From Acidimicrobiia bacterium (lineage in GTDB: Bacteria > Actinomycetota > Acidimicrobiia > Acidimicrobiales > Poriferisodalaceae): 64,000 nucleotides of DNA. The stretch is from assembly GCA_022820925.1 (NCBI GenBank), contig JAJEEO010000006.1:1-64000 (forward strand). The letters run 5' to 3'. The stretch's first letter is position 1, and each line of letters begins with the position of its first letter. Shown piece by piece: positions 16,404-23,634 of this stretch. Position numbers and translations under genes: made by a program. Under the pieces are notes generated by a model, which was not told the DNA's origin, made no database searches, and saw nothing but the letters and a program-made list of their open reading frames with translations.

Positions 16404-17447
16404 GTGAGCAGCATCTGGCAGGTCGCGCGCGGACTGAAGGCGTCGTATCGCGGCTCGGATCTCCGGCAGCGAGTGGAGCAGCTGAACGGTCGGCTCGATG
16501 AGACGTACGCGCCGAGCGACGGCCCGACTTCCGACCACGCCGAGACAGCGACGGAGTACTACGACATCTGCAGCCACCTCATGATCTACGGCTGGAGTGA
16601 ATCGCTCCATTTCGCACCGCTGAATCCACAAGAGAGCTTGCAAGATTCCCAGCTCAAGCATCAGCGGCTGATGATCGACAAGCTGGACTTGCGAGAGGGA
16701 ATGTCGGTCATCGATGTCGGGTGCGGGATCGGCGGGCCGATGCGAACCGTGGTGCGTGAAGCAGGAGTCACGGTCACGGGCATCAACAGCAGCAAAGTCC
16801 AGCTCGTGAGGGCAAGAGAGCTGACCGCCCAAGCAGGCCTCAGCGACATGATCGATTACGTGGAGACCAGCTTCATGGACATGGGTGCCATCGAAGACGG
16901 CACATATGACCGGGCGTACGCGATCGAGTCGACCTGCCACGCACCGGACAAGGTGGGCGCTTTCACTGAGATCGCGCGCGTGCTCAAGCCGGGCGCCCTG
17001 CTGTGGGGCCAGGAAATGTGCCTGACCGACACGTTCGACCCTGACAACACGAATCACCAAGAGATCAAGCGAGAACTCATGCGCGGGATCGCGCTCAAGA
17101 AGATCGCGACGTTCGCCGAAGTCAACCAAGCACTGGAGTCGGCAGGATTCGAGGTGATCGAAGGCATCGACCGCGGAACCGCCGAATACGGATCGACGAC
17201 GCCGTGGTATCAGCCGATGGAGGCGCGCAGCGGTACAGCCCGTAACACCCCGCGCGGGACACCACTGAGTCGACGACTCGCGATCGGGGCCGCGCGCTTC
17301 GTTGAAACACTGAGGATCCTGCCCCGAGGCACCGCCGAGGTCGCCAAGCTGCTGGATCGCACCGCCCATGCCTACGTTGCGGGCGGCAAGACGGGAATCT
17401 TCACGCCGCTGTACTGCTTCGTGGCCCGCAAGCGGCCCAGAGGCTGA
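16404..17447 (+). CDS. Sterol C-24 methyltransferase (ERG6/SMT) homologue
   Basis: 347 aa from GTG 16404, with TAGGCT (16391-16396) seven bases upstream and no Shine-Dalgarno. SMT hallmarks appear in order: YGW in MIYGWSESLHF (residues 62-64; YEYGW in yeast Erg6), the SAM-binding VIDVGCGIGGPMR (103-115), YAIESTCHAPDK (172-183; YAIEATCHAP in Erg6), the acidic DPDNTNHQEI segment, and PWYQPM (267-272). These lie in the sterol-binding and SAM-binding regions, not only in a general Rossmann core. The reaction would be methyl transfer from SAM to C-24 of a delta-24 sterol. No squalene epoxidase or oxidosqualene cyclase is in the window. Composition looks slightly lower in GC than the neighbours. 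Another small-molecule methyltransferase is possible but fits the motifs less well. Confidence 0.8.
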   Translation: MSSIWQVARGLKASYRGSDLRQRVEQLNGRLDETYAPSDGPTSDHAETATEYYDICSHLMIYGWSESLHFAPLNPQESLQDSQLKHQRLMIDKLDLREGMSVIDVGCGIGGPMRTVVREAGVTVTGINSSKVQLVRARELTAQAGLSDMIDYVETSFMDMGAIEDGTYDRAYAIESTCHAPDKVGAFTEIARVLKPGALLWGQEMCLTDTFDPDNTNHQEIKRELMRGIALKKIATFAEVNQALESAGFEVIEGIDRGTAEYGSTTPWYQPMEARSGTARNTPRGTPLSRRLAIGAARFVETLRILPRGTAEVAKLLDRTAHAYVAGGKTGIFTPLYCFVARKRPRG

Positions 17448-17497
17448 GACGGCTCAGCCAACGGCGGCATTCGGGCACGTCTGCTAGGAAACCCCGC

Positions 17498-18400
17498 ATG
17501 AACATGCCTGCCATTTCGCTGGCCGCCGTGCGCGGCCGCCGTGAACGCACCCTGGAAATCGCCGCCGAGATAGAACAGCGCGGCTTCAGCGGCATCTACT
17601 GCCCCTCCATGGGCGACCCGGTGGCGCTGTGCCAGGCCATTGCCCATGTCACGAACGAGATCCACTTCGGCACCTCGGTGCAGCCGATCTACTTCCGCAA
17701 CCCGGCCGACATGGCCTCGACTGCGGCATTCATCCACGAGATCTCCGGCGGACGGTTCTGGCTGGGCATCGGGGTAACGCACGGTCCGGTGCACGAGCGC
17801 CTCGGCATCACGCCCGGCAAGCCGCTCGCCGACATCCGCGAGTACATCGCTGCCATGGAGGCGGCCTCGGCACAGCATGGCGAACTGCCGCCGATCGTGC
17901 TGGCCACGCTGCGCCAGCGCATGGCTGAGCTGTCTGCGGAGATCAGCTCGGGTGCGGTGTGGGCGAATGCGAGCTGCAACGACTTCCAGAACTCCGTGGC
18001 GCACCTCGGCGAGGCGGCGAGACGTGACGACTTCTTCGTGGGGAACATGATCCCGACGGTCATCGATGACGACCGCGCCGCCGGAGCAGCGCGGAACCGC
18101 AAGACGCTGGCCGGCTACGTGTCACTGCCGAACTACCGGAACTACTGGAAGCAAGCCGGCTGGATCGACGAGATGGAAGCGGCCGAGACGGCGATCGCCG
18201 CGGGCGACACCGAAGCGCTGAACCGGGCGATGACCGACGACTGGCTGTCGAACGCGACGCTGTACGGCTCGGCCAGCGAGGTACGCGACGGCGTCGAGGC
18301 ATGGTTCGACGCCGGCTGCAAGACGCCGATCCTGGTGCCGTCCAGCACGAGCGGCGGTCAGCTCAAGGCGCTCGAGGAGCTCTTCGACACGTTCGCCTGA
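17498..18400 (+). CDS. LLM class F420-dependent oxidoreductase
   Basis: 300 aa. The luciferase-like fold shows in ERTLEIAAEIEQRGFSGIYC, VTNEIHFGTSVQPIYFRNPA, AFIHEISGGRFWLGIGVTHG and a C-terminal SASEVRDGVEAWFDAGC. The cofactor is probably F420. It starts 50 bases after the sterol methyltransferase-like gene and 61 before a second LLM gene. Lacking a Shine-Dalgarno, its ATG 17498 has TAGGAA (17485-17490) seven bases upstream. A redox step on the methyltransferase's substrate is conceivable only from position. Confidence 0.83.
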   Translation: MNMPAISLAAVRGRRERTLEIAAEIEQRGFSGIYCPSMGDPVALCQAIAHVTNEIHFGTSVQPIYFRNPADMASTAAFIHEISGGRFWLGIGVTHGPVHERLGITPGKPLADIREYIAAMEAASAQHGELPPIVLATLRQRMAELSAEISSGAVWANASCNDFQNSVAHLGEAARRDDFFVGNMIPTVIDDDRAAGAARNRKTLAGYVSLPNYRNYWKQAGWIDEMEAAETAIAAGDTEALNRAMTDDWLSNATLYGSASEVRDGVEAWFDAGCKTPILVPSSTSGGQLKALEELFDTFA

Positions 18401-18461
18401 ATGCGCGGCGGAAGGGCGGCCGCTCGGAGACGTCGAGGGGCGCGCCGTTACGCTGCCGGGC

Positions 18462-19358
18462 ATGCATATCGAGCTGTTCGGATTCGACACCACACCTGAG
18501 CGCTTCGAGGCCAGCCTGCGCGATGCCACAGCGCAAGGCTTCGGCCGCTACTGGACCCCGCAGATCTTCGGCCACGATGCGCTGACCACCATCGCGGTGG
18601 CCGCGCAGAACGTGCCCGGCATCCGCGTGGGGACTGCCGTGGTGCCGACCTATCCGCGACATCCGATGATGCTGGCGCAGCAGGCGCTCACCGTCCAAGC
18701 GATCATCGGCAACCGGCTCGACCTGGGCATCGGGCCGTCACACAAGCCGGTGGTCGAGGGCATGTGGGGCTACTCGTTCGACCGGCCCATTGCGCACATG
18801 CGCGACTACCTCACGATCCTCACCGGACTGCTCGCTGACCGGCGAGTGTCGCACGGCGGCGATGCCGTGACCGGTCGCGGCGAGATCACTCCCCCGCCCG
18901 CCGAAGCCCCGCCGGTGTTCGTAGCGGCCCTCGGCAGCCAGATGCTGCGACTCACCGGACGGATGGCCGACGGCACCTTCACGTGGATGACCGGGCCGGT
19001 GACGCTCGGCACCCATACCGCTCCGACGATCAATGAAGCGGCGCTCGAAGCGGGACGGCCAGCGCCGCAGGTGGTAGCCGGATTTCCCGTCTGCGTGACC
19101 GATGATGCGGCGACGGCGCGGGAGCGCGCCGCCAAGGATCTCGTGGTGTACGGCACCCTGCCGAGCTACCGGGCGATGCTGGACCGTGAGGGATACGACG
19201 GGCCCGAGGACATCGCCATCATCGGCAGCGCTGCCGAAGTCAGCGACCGCATCGGAGCCCTTGCCGCCCACGGCGTCACATCATGCGCCGCCATGGCGTT
19301 CGGCACCCTCGACGAGCAGGCCGCCACCCGCGAAACGCTGATCAGCTTGCTGAACTGA
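18462..19358 (+). CDS. LLM class F420-dependent oxidoreductase
   Basis: 298 aa. Segments typical of the F420-dependent group include LTTIAVAAQNVPGIRVGTAV, PTYPRHPMMLAQQALTVQ and NRLDLGIGPSHKPVVEGMWG, where the conserved region follows the Gly-rich turn, then PVFVAALGSQMLRLTGRMAD. It is a paralogue of the previous gene but only distantly similar. ATG 18462 has TACGCT (18449-18454) seven bases upstream, indicating its own leaderless start. Convergent with lgt, 24 bases apart. Confidence 0.83.
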   Translation: MHIELFGFDTTPERFEASLRDATAQGFGRYWTPQIFGHDALTTIAVAAQNVPGIRVGTAVVPTYPRHPMMLAQQALTVQAIIGNRLDLGIGPSHKPVVEGMWGYSFDRPIAHMRDYLTILTGLLADRRVSHGGDAVTGRGEITPPPAEAPPVFVAALGSQMLRLTGRMADGTFTWMTGPVTLGTHTAPTINEAALEAGRPAPQVVAGFPVCVTDDAATARERAAKDLVVYGTLPSYRAMLDREGYDGPEDIAIIGSAAEVSDRIGALAAHGVTSCAAMAFGTLDEQAATRETLISLLN

Positions 19359-19382
19359 CAGTCAAGCGGCAGCGATCGGTGA

Positions 19383-20288
19383 TCAGCGGCCCGTCTCGGC
19401 GACCTCAGCGCCTGCGGGCTCGGGCTCAGCCGGCTCAGCTTCAACGCGGCCTTCGGCGACATCGGGGCCGCGACGCAAGCCGACCAGCACTGCTGCCAAC
19501 GCAGCCACACCCACCACGATGCTGGTCCACACGTTGATCCGCACGCCCCACAGCTCATTGGCCGTGTCGATGCGCAACAGCTCGATCCACAGCCGCCCGG
19601 CGGTGTAGCCGAGCACGTACATCGCGAACAGGTAGCCGGTGCGCAGGCGCGGCAGGACCTTGGGAACCACCCACACAAGCACTGCCGCCAAGCAGAGATT
19701 CCACAGGGCTTCGTAGGCAAACGTGGGATGGAACGTCTCTTCGAGGCCGTAGCCGGCCACACGATGCGCTTGGTCGATCTCGAGCCCCCAGGGCAGGTCC
19801 GTCGGCCGGCCGTACAGCTCTTGGTTGAACCAGTTGCCCAGCCGCCCGATGGCCTGGGCTACCGCAAGCGCGGGCGCCAGCGCATCGAGCATCGCTCCAG
19901 TGCTGTGCCCGCCCCGGCGCAGCATCCAGACCGCCACCAGCACGCCGACCGAGATGCCGCCCCAGATGCCGAGACCGCCCTGCCAGATCTTCAGCGCATC
20001 GCCGAGATTGTCCTGGTACCGGTCGAAGTCGGTGATGACGTGGTACAGCCGAGCGCCGATGAGGCCTGCGGGGACCGCCCAGATAGCGATCGTCCCGACC
20101 AGGTCATTGGCGCGGGCCCGGTACGACTCCTCACGGCCGGCGATGTCGCGGCGCCAGCGGCGGGAGGTGATCCACACTGCGACCAGCACGCCCAGAGCGA
20201 TAGCCACGCCATAGGCTCGGATGTCGAGCGGGCCGAGCGAGATGGAGCTGCGCGATGGGCTCGGGATCGACGCCAGGAGTCCGCTCAC
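19383..20288 (-). CDS. lgt: Prolipoprotein diacylglyceryl transferase
   Basis: 301 aa integral membrane enzyme that adds diacylglycerol from phosphatidylglycerol to the lipobox Cys of prolipoproteins. The Lgt signature is GRLGNWFNQELYGRPTDLPW, with further family segments AYGVAIALGVLVAVW, GLIGARLYHVITDF and HPTFAYEALWNL. About seven membrane helices are followed by an acidic Glu/Pro/Ala tail. The GTG-type start at 20288 has no clear ribosome site. Divergent from the mycothiol-enzyme-like gene, 51 bases between starts. Confidence 0.93.
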   Translation of the reverse strand: MSGLLASIPSPSRSSISLGPLDIRAYGVAIALGVLVAVWITSRRWRRDIAGREESYRARANDLVGTIAIWAVPAGLIGARLYHVITDFDRYQDNLGDALKIWQGGLGIWGGISVGVLVAVWMLRRGGHSTGAMLDALAPALAVAQAIGRLGNWFNQELYGRPTDLPWGLEIDQAHRVAGYGLEETFHPTFAYEALWNLCLAAVLVWVVPKVLPRLRTGYLFAMYVLGYTAGRLWIELLRIDTANELWGVRINVWTSIVVGVAALAAVLVGLRRGPDVAEGRVEAEPAEPEPAGAEVAETGR

Positions 20289-20339
20289 GTCGTGGCCGCG
20301 GCCATTGGCTCGACCGGCAGGAGCAGGAGATCACACGCC

Positions 20340-21077
20340 ATGGACGCCACAGAGTACGCAGAGTTCCGGGCCGCAGAGGGCGCGCGACTCAACGAGATTG
20401 CGGCAGACGCCGAACGTTCGCCGGACATGTGGTCCAGACGGGTCTCCAGCTGCGGTGACTGGACGCTCGAGGCGCTCATCGCGCACTGCGCCACGGTCTG
20501 GACATTCGTGCGCAGCAGCATCACGGCAGGAGCGCGCGTCGACCCGGTCACGATTTCCCGGCCTGCCGGTTCGGTGTCCCAGTGGCATGCAGATGCTTTC
20601 GACGCACTCACCGATCTCATGACTGAGCGACCGCCGGACGCCGAAGCGTGGACCTGGGACCCCGAGAACCGGTCGATGAGCTTCTGGTGGCGCCGCATGG
20701 CCCACGAATCCACAATGCACCGGTGGGACGCCGAGACCGCCCTCGGCATCACGCCGGCATCGATAGCACCCGAGCTCGCCGTCGACGGCGTCGACGAACT
20801 CTTCGATGTGTACGTGCGCGTGCGACGACCGGACGCATTCGCCGGCAACGGCGAGACCGTGCACCTGCACGCCACCGACGCGGACGGGGAATGGGTCATC
20901 ACCCGTACACCCGACGGGATGCAGGTCGAGCGAACGCATGCGAAGTCCGACGTAGCCGCCCGCGGCCCGGCGCAGGATCTCCTGCTGTTCGCATGGGGTC
21001 GCATCGGCCCCGGACGGCTCGAAACGTTCGGCGGCACCGACCTGCTGGACGAGTGGCAGCGGGACGTTCGCTTCTGA
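20340..21077 (+). CDS. Maleylpyruvate isomerase-family (MDMPI/DinB-like) protein
   Basis: 245 aa from ATG 20340 with AGGAG eight bases upstream. The N-terminal four-helix bundle has GDWTLEALIAHCATVWTFVR and SFWWRRMAHESTMHRWDAE, whose His/Glu residues form the metal site of mycothiol-dependent isomerases. The C-terminal MDMPI_C-like half ends with ARGPAQDLLLFAWGR. Members use mycothiol, an actinobacterial thiol, as cofactor or in detoxification. The substrate is unknown. Stop codons of this and the next, convergent gene are nine bases apart. Confidence 0.82.
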   Translation: MDATEYAEFRAAEGARLNEIAADAERSPDMWSRRVSSCGDWTLEALIAHCATVWTFVRSSITAGARVDPVTISRPAGSVSQWHADAFDALTDLMTERPPDAEAWTWDPENRSMSFWWRRMAHESTMHRWDAETALGITPASIAPELAVDGVDELFDVYVRVRRPDAFAGNGETVHLHATDADGEWVITRTPDGMQVERTHAKSDVAARGPAQDLLLFAWGRIGPGRLETFGGTDLLDEWQRDVRF

Positions 21078-21086
21078 CCGACCGCC

Positions 21087-22073
21087 CTAGAGGCGCGCCC
21101 CTTCGTAGGCGGCAGCGCGGACGCCTCGTTCGGCCAGCTCAGTGAGCCACGGCAACGGATCATCGAGCATGCCCAAGCCCCACGCCCCCGAAGGCAGTTC
21201 GTCGGCCATAGCCCATCCTGCGGCCGTCGCAGCCACTGCTGCCGCTGCCGCACTGGGATGATCGATCACGCCGAGCACGTCAGTGCAGTGGCGCCCATCA
21301 CGCAAGCCCCGCAGCTCGACCCGTACTCCTCCAGGTCCGCCCTCAGGGTGGGGTGGCCGCAGCATCGGCAACATCGCCGTCAGACGGTCACGGCGTGTGC
21401 CCGCCACACGGGCCGTGACGCGCTCGACGTCGCTGAACGCCGGCACCAGCAGGAGGGCATCCGGCAACGCAGCCCGGTAGCAGTCGTGCGCACCGAGCGG
21501 ATCGGGGAACCACACCAGCTCGCGCCCCGAACCGCCGCGCCGTCTCCGCCATTCCCCGTCACGCCAGTCGATCGAGGTGCCGGTCCGGGCGCGGTGCAGC
21601 TGGCGCTGGTTGGCGGGCCCGCCAGTACCGACGCGAGCGATGTGGACTTCGGTGACGACATCGAATTGCGCAGCTCCGTGTCGTGCCAGCAGGCAGCTGT
21701 AGCCCGGTGAGAAACCTGCACCGACCACCAGCGATCGGTCCGCGTTGAGGGCTCGCTTGTCGAACTCAAGCAGCTCCTCCACGTCCGAGATGGCAGCCGA
21801 CAGCGACACCACGTGGGCACCTGCGCGCAGCGCCTTGTCGGCCAGCGCCGCGTGACCCCCGCTGGGCAGGCTCAGCACCACGACGTCAGCGTCGGGCAGC
21901 GCACCCGGCTCCACGACCTCGACATCCACGTCGAGAAGTTGCGAAGCGAGCCCACGCAGACGTGACGTATGGCGCGAGCCGAGCACCAGGCGATCCACGT
22001 CGTGACGCGAGGCCAGCTGGCGTGCGATGCGCTGACCGACCGCACCAGCGCCGATGACTGCCGCTGTGGTCAT
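21087..22073 (-). CDS. Saccharopine-dehydrogenase-like NAD(P)-binding oxidoreductase
   Basis: 328 aa. The N-terminus TTAAVIGAGAVGQRIARQLA is a Rossmann GxGxxG. SRHTSRLRGLASQLLDVDVE and VVVLSLPSGGHAALADKAL match the NADP-binding domain of saccharopine dehydrogenase-like proteins. The catalytic half has FSPGYSCLLARHGA. The precise substrate (amino acid, lysine-type or carboxynorspermidine) cannot be assigned. The neighbours give no clue; the next features are a tiny ORF and tRNA-Ile. Confidence 0.75.
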   Translation of the reverse strand: MTTAAVIGAGAVGQRIARQLASRHDVDRLVLGSRHTSRLRGLASQLLDVDVEVVEPGALPDADVVVLSLPSGGHAALADKALRAGAHVVSLSAAISDVEELLEFDKRALNADRSLVVGAGFSPGYSCLLARHGAAQFDVVTEVHIARVGTGGPANQRQLHRARTGTSIDWRDGEWRRRRGGSGRELVWFPDPLGAHDCYRAALPDALLLVPAFSDVERVTARVAGTRRDRLTAMLPMLRPPHPEGGPGGVRVELRGLRDGRHCTDVLGVIDHPSAAAAAVAATAAGWAMADELPSGAWGLGMLDDPLPWLTELAERGVRAAAYEGARL

Positions 22074-22139
22074 CGCAGTGGGGGACTCATCGCAGTGCTG
22101 GCTTCATCGACGAGGCAGGATCATCGGACGGCTGGGTGA

Positions 22140-22280
22140 TCACCGCAGGTCGGGACCGGCCAGCTCCCGCCAGCTGCCTTCCCGGCGGGGTATGTCCTGA
22201 GAGGAGCGCAGCCGCAGGATGACGGTGATCAGCCCGCCCACCACGCTGGCGAGCAGTGCGCGCCGCAGCAGGCTCATCAT
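22140..22280 (-). CDS. Tiny single-helix membrane protein, 46 aa
   Basis: Starts ATG 22280 (or ATG 22277), two bases from tRNA-Ile, with no long leader. Residues 3-24 (SLLRRALLASVVGGLITVIL) form a probable membrane helix, followed by a charged tail RSSQDIPRREGSWREL and a stop at 22140-22142. Family not recognised. It sits where actinobacteria often carry a small ORF near gyrA and the tRNA genes; the DLW motif of that family is absent. It was judged from hydropathy and position only, so it could be chance. Confidence 0.35.
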   Translation of the reverse strand: MMSLLRRALLASVVGGLITVILRLRSSQDIPRREGSWRELAGPDLR

Positions 22281-22281
22281 G

Positions 22282-22355
<74 letters not shown>

Positions 22356-22492
22356 GCGGGGCCGCACAGACTACAGCCAAGTCGCCAGTTGCTGCGCCTG
22401 CGGTGGAGGCAGCTGGATCCTCTGCTCCCGCGATCCGGCAGGTCGCAACGTCGCAGAGCCTCCAGCTGCCTCCACCGCTGTGACGTCTGCGG

Positions 22493-23197
22493 CTAGCGCG
22501 CAGGGGGGCGGCGCTCATCCTCGAGCACCGTGACCCGCACACCGCCGGTGAGATCGCTGATCAGGTTGAACATGATCGCCATTACCACGTTGAAGGCGAC
22601 CCCGACGGTGGCGAGCACCAGGCCGATGATGCGGGCTCGCTGGTAGATCACCATCCCGTTGATCTTCCAGCTCTCGTACGAACCCACCTCGGTGATGAAC
22701 GATTCCACCTTCTCGACGAGACCTGACCGCTGCGCCGCATTCCACAGCAGCACGCCGGCGATCAGGACCGCCACATACAGGCAGGCATACAGCAGCACCG
22801 ACACCTTGAACACCGACCACGGATCGATGTGTCGCAGGATGCGATGCGTGCGCCGCGCCCGGGCTCTGCGCTGGCTGAGCCACGTCCAGCGGACGGGCTG
22901 AGGTTCTTCGGGCTGAGGCGTGGCGGGGGGACCCCCAACCGGCGGCACCTGCGGTACCGAAGGCGGAGTACTCGGAGGCATCGCGGGCGGCGGTGACGGT
23001 GCGGGGTCGGCAGATGGGCGCCCCTGAGGCGGTGGAGCGGGATCAGCCGGTGCAGCGGCGTGCGCACGATCCCCGCGGCGGCGCCGTGCGCGACCGGCTG
23101 GGGTGATGCCCAGCGCTTCGGCAAACAGCTCATCGGTGGGGGTCGGCCCGCTTGGCTCCGGCGACGGCGGTCCCCCACCAGAAGTCCCGGAGGCCAC
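22493..23197 (-). CDS. DUF3566 transmembrane protein (Rv0007-like)
   Basis: 234 aa. A long Pro/Ala-rich cytoplasmic N-terminus (about 115 residues) precedes two membrane helices (VFKVSVLLYACLYVAVLIAG and GLVLATVGVAFNVVMAIMFN) and the end LISDLTGGVRVTVLEDE, the pattern of DUF3566 proteins. The mycobacterial homologue Rv0007 sits between gyrA and ileT, and the order is kept here except that a TadE-like gene intervenes. Function is unknown; a septal or envelope role is only an inference from the family. Confidence 0.85.
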   Translation of the reverse strand: MASGTSGGGPPSPEPSGPTPTDELFAEALGITPAGRARRRRGDRAHAAAPADPAPPPQGRPSADPAPSPPPAMPPSTPPSVPQVPPVGGPPATPQPEEPQPVRWTWLSQRRARARRTHRILRHIDPWSVFKVSVLLYACLYVAVLIAGVLLWNAAQRSGLVEKVESFITEVGSYESWKINGMVIYQRARIIGLVLATVGVAFNVVMAIMFNLISDLTGGVRVTVLEDERRPPAR

Positions 23198-23214
23198 GCT
23201 TCGCAGTGTAGGAG

Positions 23215-23625
23215 TCAGCCGCCGGACATCTCGGCCGCCAAGCCCGGCGGCGGCAGCGCGAGGGCGGCGGCTGCAGCTGCGCGCTGCCCGTCGATCTCCA
23301 CGACGACCTCGACGTGTGCCGCTGCGTCGTCGACGCGCACCTCGAAGCCCACCAGCGCACCGCCGGCGTCGCTGACAGCACGCCGTGCGGCGGCATCGTC
23401 GGGCAGCACGCCATAGGGGATGGCAGCGACATCAGCGGTCGCCAGTGTCACGAGCGCAGCCGCATCGGCGGCGGCCTGGGCTCGTGAGCTCGCCAGAGCG
23501 GCATTCCCCCACCGCACCACGAGGCCCAAGCCCACGAGCAGCGCCAAGGCCAGCAACGCCACCGGCAGGGCCGCCTGCCCGCGCTGGGTCCGAACTCGGA
23601 TCGTCTGCCTCGCAGCGGTCGGCAT
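23215..23625 (-). CDS. TadE/TadG-like pilus-associated protein
   Basis: 136 aa. The N-terminus RGQAALPVALLALALLVGLG resembles the prepilin-like segment of TadE/Rv3654c-type proteins: a short basic leader, a Gly before Gln-Ala, then a hydrophobic helix. An Ala-rich soluble domain follows. Such proteins are minor pseudopilins or secreted helical proteins of Tad pili. No other tad gene is in the window, so this is a stand-alone copy wedged between gyrA and DUF3566. The ATG 23625 has TAGCGT (23637-23632) six bases upstream, indicating a leaderless start inside the end of gyrA. Confidence 0.6.
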   Translation of the reverse strand: MPTAARQTIRVRTQRGQAALPVALLALALLVGLGLVVRWGNAALASSRAQAAADAAALVTLATADVAAIPYGVLPDDAAARRAVSDAGGALVGFEVRVDDAAAHVEVVVEIDGQRAAAAAALALPPPGLAAEMSGG

Positions 23626-23634
23626 CGGCCGACG

